Of a DNA stretch of 64,000 bases, positions 48,801-53,639 are shown one piece after another. The notes below the pieces were generated by a model. The model ran no database searches and was not told the DNA's origin. It saw nothing but the letters and a program-made list of their open reading frames with translations. A program made the translations under genes and the position numbers. Source of the stretch: Pictodentalium vernedei (taxonomy: Eukaryota > Mollusca > Scaphopoda > Dentaliida > Dentaliidae); assembly GCA_031216915.1 (NCBI GenBank), contig CM062297.1, positions 363,147,704 to 363,211,703 on the forward strand, read 5' to 3'. Positions within the stretch are counted from its first letter, which is position 1. The number at the start of each line of letters is the position of its first letter.

Positions 48801-51800
48801 ATTAGTCTAATGATGACAAAGTTTGAATTATGATTAAAGTTCACTACTGCCATATATTTATAGGTGTTTGTATGCAGATGTGTTTAAAGGATAAACAACA
48901 ATATCCATTGGATGAAATCTAGCTATCAGTGCTGTTCTGACAATACTTGAGTGCAGCTCCAGGCTGGCATGATGTTTACACTACAATGTAAACACTAGAG
49001 GCTACTGCATACTTTCTCCTTGGTAAGAAAGGTGATGCTATTGGTGGCAAGATTTCACACCTTCCTGTCAAAAGGGCCTTAATCAAAGTGCGAACATACT
49101 TGAAACACCTTCATAATTTAATTCAATTTGGGGCTAAAAGTAATTAGGTTATCTTGTAAAATGATTAATTGTTTGCTAATTTCATCCAAAACAATATAAC
49201 ACCTGAATGTGATAGAGGAGTTTGGAAGGCAGTTAGAGAACAGACATGTTGGTATCTAACAGCTGTGTGTTGAACAGTTAGTTATTTAGCTTACTGCTGC
49301 TAAAAAGTTTTTGAGCAGGCTGGCTGTCTTATTTCCATATTTTAAATGTATTCTATTTCGAGAATGAAAAAAGTATTTTGTATAACTCAGGGTTCCAGCA
49401 GGCAAGGACTGATAAAATTCAAGACTGTTTCTAAAAAAATGTCCGCATTTTTTCATGGCCATATTCAAGAATTTTCAAGGCCCTGCCTTCACTAGTTGCA
49501 ACAATTAAAGATCTCTGGTCCTTACCCACTCCTCCCACTTCCCTACAAGGGAAGTGTGAGGAGGGGTAATGACTGGAGGTTCCTTGTTAGGACTATGCCT
49601 TCACAAACTCTGGCATATAAAACTATATAATTATGATTACATGCTTCATCAGCATTTGTATTTGTGAATATTCAAGGTTTTTCAAGGCCTCCTGACACAT
49701 TTTCCAGGACTTCAAGGCCTTGAATGGTCCTTAGCAATATTTAAGGCCATTCCTAGAATCTAAGGCCCAGTGGGAACCCTGTAAATTTATTTCTCTTCTT
49801 GATAATAATTTTCCATTCATCAAGTTCGGTACAGTAAAGCCCTATTAATGGAATATGCTTCTTGTCAGTAGGAAGTATCAATTAACAGGAATATCTGATT
49901 AACCCTTTACCCAACGTAACGGCCAAAACCGGCCAGCGCGATTCTCAAAAATCGCCTGTTAATTTTCATTATTTTTTTCATTTTTTGTCTCAAAAACATA
50001 GGTTATGACCCCTCGTTGGAACGAGCTCGTCGAGCTCGTTCCAACGAGGGGTCATAACCTATGTTTTTGAGACAAAAAATGAAAAAAATTAGTTATTCAA
50101 GAATTATTTTTGCAAGTGTCGTCTGCTTTTCATGTTAGGTAAAGGGTTAAGAGGAATTTGGTAATTTTCATTTATTCTAGTGATATACTGAGCATTTATT
50201 GTTGTATGTCATTTAATAAAGCTCATGGAGCTCTGTTAAACAACATATAATAGATTAAAAGCCAATACATAGGCCTAAAAAAGCTAAAACTCTGTTTCTC
50301 AGGCCCTCCCACATGGTCCTTTTGGCTGCCACATGTTCTCTTTTTATAACCAATGCAAACTTAAAAAAAATAATAAATGAATGGTTTCTGTCTGATGTTT
50401 TACCCAGTAAATAAAATTGATAAATTTGTCCCTTGAGTGCTTTAGCACTGAAAAGCCTTCTTGCACTCAAGGGACGAAATACACTACCACCCATGTTATT
50501 CTGTAGATTATGAAGCCTAAAACAAACCAAGAAATATGAATTTTTATGGCAAAGAAATAATTAAAAAAAACGCCCGCCCACATGCAATTTTATTAAAAAT
50601 GGCCTGATAAATAGAGATCTACTTTGTGGGGCCATATGTAGTGGATGTACTGAGGTCATAGAGGTCAAGAAACATCAGGAATTCAGTGGTTGTCAGAAAA
50701 GTAATTTATTTGATTAACAGGAATAAAGTCTACAACCAAAATGCAATTAACAGATCAAATTTGTATTGAAATTATGGTAAATGGTTTAGTGTTTGAAAGT
50801 GATATGCAATTAACCAAGTTTTTTAATTAAGAAATAACTTAATTAAGTGGGTTCTGCAGTGTATGCTTGTTGCTGCTGTTTGAAAATCTTGTTTTCAAAA
50901 GAAATTTTACCTGTCTAATTTGTTATCACAACATCCAAAACAAAGTACTCTCCATTCACTCCAATCACAAAACTAACACTAACAAATTGCAAGAACAATT
51001 CACAGGATGTTGACAAAGTCATTAGAACTATAAAATTGAAATCTCTTGACAAACTAAAAAATAATTTTACCTGAAGCTACAAGATTTAATACCATTGTAA
51101 AAGCATCAGATCCTTCTTCCAACTTCTGTCGTTTCACAAAGCTTTTATATTTTATTCTAATAATGAGTGTGATACCCCATTTGTTTTATTAAATCATTTG
51201 CCCCACAGCCATTCTCAATTTAGTCTATCATGATATTAGATGGATTGCAGTCAGATTGGTCTGAAATACGTCATACAGCTTGCTTTAAGTTGTTTTAACT
51301 TTACCCTTTACCTAACATGAAAAGCAGACGACACTTGCAAACAAAATTCTTGAATAACTCATTTTTTGTCTCAAAAACATAGGTTATGACCCCTTATTGG
51401 AACAAGCTTGTTCCAAAGAGGAGACATGACCTATGTTTGTGAAAACAAAAATGAAAGAATAATGAAAATTAATTGGCAATTTTTGTGAATAGCACTGGCC
51501 GGTTTTGACTGTTACGTTGGGTAAAGGGTTAATATAACATCATCTGACAAAACCATGTTTAACTTGAGGGACAGATATAGAAGTAGGAATGAAAGAAGGC
51601 AAAAGGTTTGTCAAAGAGAGAGTCATGGAAGATTGCAATCGAAACTGGCGAGCAGGGGTTAGCGTGAAAAAATCACTGCAGGGGTTACAATATAAAGAAA
51701 AGCCAGCTTTTGAGAAGTACCTAGATGGCACCTTTGGAGGGTCACTGCTGTTCAAACTGAGATCAAGATCACTGGAGCTTCGGGGAAAAATTAGGAGAGA

Positions 51801-53333
51801 TGGAGAAAAGGGATGCCAAATGTGCCACTCTGGAGTAGTGGAGACCCTGGAACATTTTCTCTTGGAATGCCCACAGTATATACCTCATAGAATAAAATTT
51901 ACTGGAAGAATAATGCAGAAGTGGGGTGAAGAAACAAAGGATAGATGGCTGAAGGGGGACACGAGGGAGAGGGTAGGAATGCTTATTGAAGAAATTGAAA
52001 AAGAGGAAGTGAGGGACACTATTAAGCAGTTTATATCTGAATGCTGGGAGGAGAGGAGAGGAAGAGGGGGTGGGATGCAGGGGGAATGATGGCCTTCTCT
52101 TATGAGGACCGCGACAAATCAGCGGCTGGCCAAAGAGTTATTATATTATTTATATTGAGTTTCCTGTCAATGCAGTAAAAACTGTACAAGTATTTTGCTG
52201 CAAAATCCCACATGGCCAGCAGTCGGCCATCTTGAAACCAAGTGGGAAAATAATTATGTCACGCACTTCCCCTCATCATGTTGATTATTTTTGTGAAGTT
52301 TCATGAAAATGTGGTTAAAACTGTGGAAATAGTTTGCTCCACAAGTTTACATGTGCAACGGACCGACGACAGACTGACCGGCCGATAAGCTGACTCCTAT
52401 ATACCCCCACTAAACTTCGTTTTGTGGGGGTATAATTATTTACATTGTAGAGATTTGCCTGATTATAATTTTGCCCATAAACTGTAACAAGGCAAAGACA
52501 TGCAAACAAATTTGGGTGATGAAAAGAACTTAGCACTCTACCAGTTAACTGGTTGAGGGATATATTATTTTTGATGGTCTGAATTTGTTCATCAAAATTT
52601 GTTTTATTACAAATTATTGAAGAGTGCCTAAAACATATTTATATAAACAAATAATTATTTGTGTTTGACTGAATATGAGACCTGAGTGAGGAAAACATTG
52701 GCTTTTGCACCCTCATTTTGTTCAAAGCACTGATAGTGGCTTCTAGCACTCAACCAGTTAATGGAAACGAATCGTGAAGCCACATTTGTCTACAAAATGC
52801 AGACGAAGATGAATTATCCTGACAAATATTCAAATGAGGATGGTCAAGATAGATCTGTCTCACCCACGTATCTAAGCCGAGACCAGTGGCAGAGCTAGGA
52901 CAGACTGAAATGACAAAAACCATATGCCCCCCAAAATTTTTTCAGGGGCATCAAAACGCACAGGGTTAGTTGGGTACATATTGTTACACAGCGCATATGA
53001 TTTAAGGAACTAATGGAAATACTTATACAGGATTGTGTAAATCTTTTTAAAGTGAATTCAAAAATTAAAACATATTCTTTTTTCAATTAATAGCGTGTTG
53101 AAATAGGATTTGAATTTGGTGTGTGTGTGTGTGCCCCTCTACCCCCCAGCTCTGCCAATGGCCAAGACAAGCATATCACAATAGGTAGGAGGCAAAATTA
53201 AAATAGAATAAATATATTCAAGTATACGTACCATTTATATCATACAGACACCTTTTGTCACTCCTCTTCCTTTCTGGTTTGTTTGGAGAGGAACTTTCAC
53301 TATCACTACCAGAGCTTTTCTTCTTAGGAGGCG
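21149..53333 (-). CDS. ANKFN1: ANKFN1 / wide awake (Nmf9) family protein, 3' sixteen exons
   Basis: Sixteen exons on the minus strand join in phase into 924 residues plus a TAA stop. Exon ranges from 5' to 3': 53232-53333, 47870-47948, 45416-45519, 44493-44620, 40348-40426, 38778-38891, 37518-37706, 36316-36429, 34244-34337, 33396-33531, 31816-31932, 30339-30557, 28824-28990, 25578-25882, 23055-23155, 21149-21877. The total is 2777 bp, with two leading bases of a split codon. The order is a basic/serine-rich segment (residues 1-27), ankyrin repeats (about 28-95), a linker helix, one fibronectin III domain (about 166-265), a long family-specific region, and a Ras-association domain (about 810-912). 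This architecture is that of ANKFN1 (mouse Nmf9, fly wide awake). Fly WAKE is known to act in clock neurons on sleep timing and GABA-A receptor behaviour; a role here is inferred only from homology. The start codon and first exons were not found. Introns are 0.7-5.3 kb and full of repeats. Confidence 0.9.
22099..22326. mobile_element. hAT-like MITE, complete, CAGGCCTG family
   Basis: Terminal repeats are CAGGCCTGAAAATAAGCAG and, inverted at the right, CAATCCAGAAAATAAGCAG. A perfect 8-bp target duplication, GTGTGTCT, lies at 22091-22098 and 22327-22334, the length expected for hAT. It has no coding capacity and lies in the last ANKFN1 intron. Confidence 0.85.
22402..22640. mobile_element. TTAA-1 hairpin MITE
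   Basis: TTAA on both sides; CTAACATGAAAAGCAGACAA at the left and TGGTAAAGGGTTAA at the right. The hairpin runs TTTTGTCTCCAAAACATAGG to its inverse. Confidence 0.8.
23055..23155 (-). CDS. ANKFN1: ANKFN1 exon, coiled linker
   Basis: It encodes HMSTYQRKVNSKYSRLSSIV then EMDLNHAQKAQRE. The acceptor is TCTATTTCAG and the donor GTATGT. The charged helical text continues without a break into the last exon. Confidence 0.9.
23330..23970. mobile_element. TTAA-1 MITE split by a 5S-headed SINE
   Basis: The left half TTTACCGAATGTAATAACCA ... ATTTTATTATTTTTTACAAA and right half AAGCATAGCCCATGACACCT ... are the two sides of one TTAA-1 copy. The SINE at 23,404-23,788 sits between them. Confidence 0.65.
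23404..23788 (-). mobile_element. SINE with 5S-rRNA-like head and S1 body
   Basis: The left tail (TTTA)n and body (GGTGGAGGAAGCCGGAGTAC) are the same as in tRNA-headed S1 copies, but the 5' end at the right reads on the minus strand GGTTCTCGTGAAATCACCGA then AGTTAAACAACG and GATGGGTGACC, a 5S rRNA 3'-half sequence (23,693-23,785). This makes it a SINE3-type element. Confidence 0.8.
24927..25157. mobile_element. hAT-like MITE, CAGGCCTG family, nested
   Basis: CAGTCTAGAAATAAGAATCT to TTTTTTTCCAGGCTTG, with the same interior as 22099-22326. The flanks AATACAAC and ATTGCTAC are poor 8-bp duplicates (5 of 8). Confidence 0.7.
25205..25455 (-). mobile_element. SINE (type S1) with tRNA-like head, 3' truncated
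   Basis: At the right, AGGTGGGATTCGAACTGAGG is the inverse of the B box, followed by CTTGCAGCCTGCACCTCTAC. The body extends left to GAACCACCGAGCTATGGCGA. Confidence 0.8.
25578..25882 (-). CDS. ANKFN1: ANKFN1 exon, middle region
   Basis: This 305-bp exon encodes DEWVCLKNFNSEETYKSHSN, then LFSIKKAAETLFENLGISWN, then LELSPSVSFLLILPPVDDVF, ending LLPVKVYEM. The acceptor is TTTTGTTCACAG and the donor GTAAGT. It is the second longest exon and carries the most conserved-looking stretch between FN3 and the RA domain. Confidence 0.92.
26530..27050. repeat. Composite palindromic repeat R5, copy 2 (inverted)
   Basis: This is the reverse complement of 20,450-21,004: CATGCCTGCTCTATGAAATC, GTTCCGCACATATGTGCGGA, TGTTCTATGTGCCAGTAGGC, ending in the GTGTGAATGGGTTAACTGAT palindrome. 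Confidence 0.75.
27117..27365. mobile_element. TTAA-2 hairpin MITE
   Basis: TTAACCCTTTGCCCAACGAA at the left and GCGTTGGGTAAAGAGTCAA at the right, the latter mutated. The central palindrome is ATATCATGTGACCTCTCGTT and inverse. Confidence 0.75.
27695..28050. mobile_element. GGCC-ended MITE
   Basis: GGGCCCCACAAAGTAGATCT at the left and GGGCCTGAGAAACAGATTTT at the right, with hairpin TCCCTTGAGTGCAAGTTGCA inside. Confidence 0.75.
28400..28735. repeat. Hairpin-tailed interspersed repeat
   Basis: GAGCCATAACTCTGGAAGAG, TCAGCATACCAAAGGAGATT, then GGATGGACAGACAGATGGAT and a small hairpin (CCTCCTTTGGAGG) with GGGGGCATAATAATATTC. Related to 32,436-32,645. Confidence 0.55.
28824..28990 (-). CDS. ANKFN1: ANKFN1 exon, middle region
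   Basis: It encodes DMISHHKSSSIPLPKGLYLG, then YVKLQCSVDIMRVLVANRSP and ends RDCSNIS. The acceptor is TTTCATTTCAG and the donor GTAAGA. The GLYLGYVKL segment is typical of the conserved core of this family as I recall it. Confidence 0.9.
29906..30145. mobile_element. TTAA-7 hairpin MITE
   Basis: GTAACCCTTAAGGGCCTGGA at the left and GGCCTATAAGGGTTAA at the right. A central palindrome is built on AGTCAAGTCTTGGCTGCC. Other copies are at 35,047-35,280, 43,143-43,309 and 63,850 to the end of the window. Confidence 0.7.
30339..30557 (-). CDS. ANKFN1: ANKFN1 exon, middle region
   Basis: This 219-bp exon is 73 codons and phase 0 at both ends. It encodes NAVGLQDLGQFYHKTIKDPN, continues through IVLVTVNSVRDPKHVTLSSG, and ends DSVMQLIP. 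The acceptor is CTTTGTTCAG and the donor GTAAGT. The beta-rich text is part of the conserved family-specific region. Confidence 0.9.
30873..31110 (-). mobile_element. SINE (type S2)
   Basis: (TTTA)n tail, TTGGTGTTTAAGGTCACATA, GCATTGGTGACTGGGTCCTA, GCACTGCTTCACTTCCCGGG. Confidence 0.8.
31450..31690. repeat. Hairpin repeat R11
   Basis: AACTTCTTGAGTGCTAGAAG, a small palindrome around GCCACTTTAGTGGC, and CTTGTTACAATTTATTGGAG. Relatives are inside 18,928-19,485 and at 46,010-46,110 and 52,440-52,760. Confidence 0.6.
31816..31932 (-). CDS. ANKFN1: ANKFN1 exon, middle region
   Basis: This 117-bp exon is exactly 39 codons and phase 0 at both ends. It encodes IACTWDDVKTLKNDFLDRNS then MHFRCKLLHAAQSLQ. 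The acceptor is TTTCTTTTCAG and the donor GTAGGT. Being symmetric, it could be skipped without a frameshift. Confidence 0.88.
32436..32645. repeat. Uninterrupted relative of the repeat hosting the 3.6-kb element
   Basis: CCATAACTCTAGAAAAAAAA then GACAAAACCTGTTTCTTGTG shows what the 6,792-10,428 insertion site looked like before insertion. Confidence 0.75.
32902..33172. repeat. Long imperfect palindrome with tandem inner arms
   Basis: Outer arms CCTTGCATGTACACATAAAT and inverse; inner arms TACAGTACCTTGGTAGTGGT and inverse, the latter present twice on the right. A fragment recurs at 34,905-35,005. Confidence 0.7.
33396..33531 (-). CDS. ANKFN1: ANKFN1 exon, middle region
   Basis: It encodes GVYLASLLYSDEKVMLTAEE, then KLPIVEVDEN and NEYNWMMK. 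The acceptor is TTTGTTTCAG and the donor GTATCG. The left junction is phase 0. Confidence 0.88.
33653..33815 (-). mobile_element. SINE (type S1), truncated
   Basis: TTTATTGGGGTATAATGACA, CAACAGCCAGGGTCATTTGT, GGTGGAGGAAGCCAAAGTAC, then ACACAAGCAGGGTTAGCACT. The head is missing. Confidence 0.75.
33830..34030. repeat. Hairpin-tailed interspersed repeat
   Basis: CCAAATTTCATTGAAATCCA, GGATGAACAGACAGACACAT, then a terminal hairpin TATACCCCCCA / TGGGGGTATA. Confidence 0.55.
34244..34337 (-). CDS. ANKFN1: ANKFN1 exon, basic middle region
   Basis: It encodes SSDCESPQHRKRKSLKTLFT then SAPKLQKILKR. It is lysine/arginine-rich. The acceptor is TTTCTTTCAG and the donor GTATGT. It joins in frame with the neighbours, using split codons on both sides. 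Confidence 0.87.
34390..34795. mobile_element. GGCC-ended MITE, complete-looking
   Basis: AGGCCTAAAAAAATAAAAAA, TCTGTTTCTCAGGCCCTCCC at the left; GCCCAAGAAACAGAAGATCT at the right. A perfect-looking central hairpin: AGTGCAAGAAGGCTTTGCAA, TGC and inverse. Confidence 0.75.
35047..35880. repeat. TTAA-7 MITE followed by pogo-like interior copy
   Basis: 35,047-35,280 is a TTAA-7 copy (AACCCTTAAGAGCCTGGACA). 35,283-35,880 is the inverse of 25,963-26,490 (GTAATTCATCAGTTAAATTC and onward). Confidence 0.65.
35989..36199. mobile_element. TTAA-type MITE, another family
   Basis: TTAACCCTTTCAACACTGG at the left and CGTGTTGAAAGGGTT at the right; the right TTAA is mutated. No central long hairpin. Confidence 0.55.
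36316..36429 (-). CDS. ANKFN1: ANKFN1 exon after FN3
   Basis: It encodes WRDVDESQRRTLGKVEIFEE then LFRNIKTARPPQASEIK. The acceptor is TTTTGTTGCAG and the donor GTAAAT. Phase is 2 in and 1 out. It starts the family-specific middle region. Confidence 0.88.
36856..37334. mobile_element. hAT-like MITE, CAGAGGTGG family
   Basis: Ends CAGAGGTGGACTGGC and inverse GGCCCAGTCCACCTCTG, with near 8-bp target duplications ACATGTAT (36848-36855) and ACTTGTAT (37335-37342). Long C runs occur near both ends. It lies in an ANKFN1 intron, 183 bp from an exon. Confidence 0.8.
37518..37706 (-). CDS. ANKFN1: ANKFN1 exon: FN3 domain, second half
   Basis: It encodes EWSLHEDF, then VEDVRFLEKEIKNLTNGKCY, then FIRIAAWNMKGFGPF. 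The tyrosine-corner-like NGKCYFIRIAAWN and the G-x-G turn are FN3 hallmarks. The acceptor is ATCATTTCAG and the donor GTAAGT, with a split Ser codon at the 3' junction. Confidence 0.9.
37855..38727. mobile_element. Cluster: GGCC MITE fragment, TTAA-1, TTAA-2-like and TTAA-1 copies
   Basis: In order: a GGCC MITE left half (about 37,870-38,090), a TTAA-1 fragment (38,090-38,285, with a C-rich run at 38,228), a TTAA-2-like copy (38,305-38,518), and a TTAA-1 copy (38,517-38,727) sharing the boundary TTTAACCC. The last ends about 50 bp from the FN3 exon. Confidence 0.65.
38778..38891 (-). CDS. ANKFN1: ANKFN1 exon: FN3 domain, first half
   Basis: It encodes KPDAPTNVCLTVASSTSLLV then KFDEPLNHNGAVVTKYK. 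This is the classic FN3 opening (PDAPTNV...SLLVKFDEP...NGAVVTKYKVEW). The frame requires a weak donor, GTTGGT, at 38,777. A stronger-looking GTAAAT donor lies 4 nt downstream but would break the frame. Confidence 0.88.
39020..39152. mobile_element. TTAA-2 MITE, right part
   Basis: GAGCTCATTCCAATGAGGGG, TCACATAATATGGTTTTGTG, ending TTGGTAAAGGGTTAA. Confidence 0.7.
39393..39835. mobile_element. TTAA-1 hairpin MITE with a 200-bp insertion
   Basis: TTAACCCTTTACCCAACGTA and GGCCAA begin at 39,393, and the remaining family sequence resumes at about 39,620 (AACCGGCCAGTGCTATTCAC). The intervening 200 bp is not recognised. Ends GGTAAAGGGTTAA. Confidence 0.7.
39975..40318 (-). mobile_element. SINE (type S1)
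   Basis: TTGGGGTTTAACAATACTTT, GACAGCCAGGACCATCTAGT, body, then at the right GAGCCACTGCACTCCTGCCG in the tRNA-like head position. It lies 30 bp from an exon. Confidence 0.75.
40348..40426 (-). CDS. ANKFN1: ANKFN1 exon: linker before FN3
   Basis: It encodes ENEKQLSHWEFRHRLLKRMK then AGYDYA, with a Lys codon split across the next junction. The acceptor has a long T run ending in CAG and the donor is GTGAGT. The conserved WEFRHRLLKRMKAGY-type segment immediately precedes the FN3 domain. Confidence 0.88.
40445..40672. repeat. Interspersed repeat with GGACGGATGG tail
   Basis: GGGCAATAACTGTTATAAAA, GCAATGTGCAAAATTTCAGA, GGACGGATGGACTGACATGA. Same general design as 28,400 and 33,830. Confidence 0.45.
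41138..41353. mobile_element. TTAA-1 MITE, diverged
   Basis: TTAACTCTTTATCCAACGTA at the left, GTTTGGTCAAGAGTTAA at the right. Confidence 0.7.
41868..42272. mobile_element. GGCC-ended MITE, complete-looking
   Basis: AGGCCTAAAAAAGTTAAAAA then TCTGTTTATCAGACCCTCCT at the left; TGGCCTGAGAAACAGAAGAT and CTACTTTGTGGGGGGCC at the right. Central hairpin on TCCCTTGAGTGCAACAAGAC. Confidence 0.78.
42360..42608. mobile_element. TTAA-2 hairpin MITE, complete
   Basis: TTAACCCTTTACCCAATGCA at the left and TTAGGTAAAGGGTTAA at the right, with palindrome CATATCATGTGACCTCTCAT and inverse around AACGAGCTCG. Confidence 0.82.
42942..43816. mobile_element. hAT-like element, TAGAGATGGG family, with nested MITEs
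   Basis: Ends TAGAGATGGGAAATATACCG and inverse CTACCTCCCATCTCTA. Near-perfect 8-bp target duplications CTAGAGCT (42934-42941) and CTAGAGCA (43817-43824). Inside are a TTAA-7 fragment (about 43,143-43,309) and a TTAA-1 copy (43,306-43,556). Confidence 0.78.
43306..43556. mobile_element. TTAA-1 hairpin MITE, complete
   Basis: TTAACCCTTTTCCCAACGTA then ACGGCCAAAACCGGCC at the left; GTTAGGTAAAGGGTTAA at the right. Hairpin CAAAAACATAGGTTATGACC and inverse. Confidence 0.83.
44080..44150. repeat. Hairpin repeat
   Basis: ATGTCATTGGAACTGGCTCA pairs with TGAGCCAGTTCCAATGACAT; a diverged partner lies at 53,700. Confidence 0.75.
44493..44620 (-). CDS. ANKFN1: ANKFN1 exon: post-ankyrin helical linker
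   Basis: It encodes 42 residues beginning QRHESRSSRLESLVSEAEKH, then VVDLTAAVLN. The acceptor is TTTTTATTACAG and the donor GTATGT. This charged helical linker sits directly after the ankyrin repeats and before the segment leading to FN3. Confidence 0.88.
45416..45519 (-). CDS. ANKFN1: ANKFN1 exon: ankyrin repeat
   Basis: It encodes VNSECLTPLDVAVMTNNIPM and continues AKMLLHHGAKESPLF. The TPLDVAV and MLLHHGA motifs are the canonical ankyrin consensus (TPLHxAA...LLxxGA). The acceptor is TTTGGTAG, with a weaker pyrimidine tract than the others, and the donor is GTAAGT. Confidence 0.9.
45697..45950. mobile_element. GGCC-ended MITE, internal deletion
   Basis: AGGCCCCACAAAGTAGATCT at the left and GGCCTGAGAAACAGATTTTT at the right; the central hairpin is largely missing. 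Confidence 0.72.
46489..46739. mobile_element. TTAA-1 hairpin MITE with perfect palindrome
   Basis: TTAA lies at both ends (46489-46492, 46736-46739), with CCCTTTACCTAACATGAAAA and the inverse of CCCTTTACCCAACGTAACGG. The centre is a perfect palindrome with arms of at least 51 bp (46558-46608 and 46610-46660) around a single A. The TTAA target and CCCTTT ends suggest mobilisation by a piggyBac-type transposase, which is not encoded here. Confidence 0.87.
47225..47290. repeat. (AAT)n / (ATT)n self-complementary microsatellite
   Basis: AATAATAATAAATTATTAAT followed by ATTATTATTATTATTATTA gives a perfect fold-back. An imperfect flanking duplication occurs on each side (ACCCAACCAAAAATACCAAA and ACCCAACCAAAAGTACCAAA). 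Confidence 0.85.
47600..47801. mobile_element. TTAA-4 MITE, diverged
   Basis: CCCATAATGCAACTAGGAAT, TTGTTTGGCAGAGCTCAATG and inverse, ending ACAGGAAGTTAA. Confidence 0.7.
47870..47948 (-). CDS. ANKFN1: ANKFN1 exon: ankyrin repeat
   Basis: This 79-bp exon is bounded by TTTCTTTACAG and GTAAGT. It encodes LFDAVEHQDMDLVKIILD followed by TNGIDIN, a typical ankyrin helix pair: the AVEHQDMDLVKIIL helices followed by a hairpin turn. It joins in phase to both neighbours. Confidence 0.88.
47949..49380. other. Intron sequence without recognised feature
   Basis: AT-rich; only a short hairpin around TGTTTACACTACAATGTAAA near 48,970. No exon, SINE or MITE recognised. Confidence 0.5.
49388..49781. mobile_element. 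hAT-like MITE, CAGGGTTCC family
   Basis: Ends CAGGGTTCCAGCAGGCAAGG and inverse AAGGCCCAGTGGGAACCCTG, of the type seen widely in animal hAT MITEs. No clear 8-bp duplication. A fragment of the family is at 28,740-28,800. Confidence 0.65.
49899..50150. mobile_element. TTAA-1 hairpin MITE, complete
   Basis: TTAACCCTTTACCCAACGTA and CGGCCAAAACCGGCC at the left; GTTAGGTAAAGGGTTAA at the right. Long palindrome around CGAGCTCGTCGAGCTCG. Very close to the 46,489 copy (inverted) and so probably recent. Confidence 0.87.
50270..50637. mobile_element. GGCC-ended MITE
   Basis: AGGCCTAAAAAAGCTAAAAC, CTGTTTCTCAGGCCCTCCCA at the left; GGCCTGATAAATAGAGATCT and ACTTTGTGGGGCC at the right. Confidence 0.75.
51302..51532. 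mobile_element. TTAA-1 hairpin MITE
   Basis: TTACCCTTTACCTAACATGA at the left and ACGTTGGGTAAAGGGTTAA at the right. The central palindrome is degraded. Confidence 0.78.
51541..52150 (+). mobile_element. 5'-truncated non-LTR retrotransposon (reverse transcriptase C-terminal tail)
   Basis: An uninterrupted 166-codon frame (51589-52089) encodes the end of a LINE polyprotein. The text includes GLQYKEKPAFEKYLDGTFGG and a zinc-binding knuckle CQMCHSGVVETLEHFLLEC. Counting from its first Met, the ligands are C76, C79, H89 and C94 (C-x2-C-x9-H-x4-C), as found after the RT domain in many non-LTR elements. It ends with a Gly/Arg-rich tail, then a 3' UTR and an A/T-rich tail (TTATTATATTATTTAT). The RT and endonuclease domains are missing, as expected from 5' truncation. 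It lies in the longest ANKFN1 intron, opposite to the gene. Confidence 0.8.
52155..52438. repeat. Hairpin-tailed interspersed repeat
   Basis: CAATGCAGTAAAAACTGTAC, GTGAAGTTTCATGAAAATGT, CGACGACAGACTGACCGGCC, ending in a hairpin TATACCCCCACTAAACTTCG / GTGGGGGTATAATTATT. Confidence 0.55.
52884..53160. mobile_element. hAT-like MITE, CAGTGGCAGAGC family, complete
   Basis: Ends CAGTGGCAGAGCTAGGAC and inverse CCCCCAGCTCTGCCAATG. Near-perfect 8-bp target duplications GCCGAGAC (52876-52883) and GCCAAGAC (53161-53168). Contains a (GT)n run. It lies 71 bp from an ANKFN1 exon. Confidence 0.82.
53232..53333 (-). CDS. ANKFN1: ANKFN1 exon: basic/Ser-rich segment into first ankyrin repeat
   Basis: This is the most 5' exon recognised. 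It has an acceptor CAG at its right edge after a pyrimidine tract and a donor GTACGT at its left edge. It reads PPKKKSSGSDSESSSP, then a basic run (KPERKRSDKR), then the start of an ankyrin repeat (CLYDIN). Phase is 2 bases in and 1 base out, completing Ala with the next exon. The lysine/arginine-rich stretch could be a nuclear localisation signal, but this is only composition. The preceding exon should end with one base of a split codon; none was identified to the right. Confidence 0.85.
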
Positions 53334-53404
53334 CTGAAAGTGAAAAATAGTAATAAGACAATAAATAAATAGGCAACACACTCGATAATGTTTGTTAACA
53401 TTGT

Positions 53405-53621
53405 ATGAGCAGATAACCCATCAACCAACCTAATTAGCAGATGATACTTGCAAAACAAGTTCATGAACAACTAAAAGTTTGCATCAAAAACAGATTATGA
53501 GCCCTGGATGGAATGAGCTCAATAAGCTCATTACAATGAGGAGTCATAAGAATAAAATTTGAATTGTGATTTTTGTGAATAGCACTGACTGGTTTTGGCC
53601 ATTACATTGGGTAAAGGGTTA
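53405..53621. mobile_element. TTAA-1 MITE, diverged
   Basis: AACCTAATTAGCAGATGATA at the left; TTACATTGGGTAAAGGGTTA then ACCCTTTACCTAACATAG, possibly the start of a second copy. Confidence 0.65.
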
Positions 53622-53639
53622 ACCCTTTACCTAACATAG

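Larger units (their letters stand above)
49833..50867. mobile_element. Pogo-like element carrying two younger MITEs
   Basis: Left end TACAGTAAAGCCCTATTAAT; right end TTAATTAAGTGGGTTCTGCA. A TTAA-1 copy (49,899-50,150) and a GGCC-ended copy (50,270-50,637) lie inside. The termini are poorly conserved. Confidence 0.45.

Noticed and set aside
21149-53333. Interpreting the exons as separate small genes
   Set aside because: All sixteen segments have GT/AG borders and compatible phases, and the domains follow the known ANKFN1/WAKE order, so one gene explains them.
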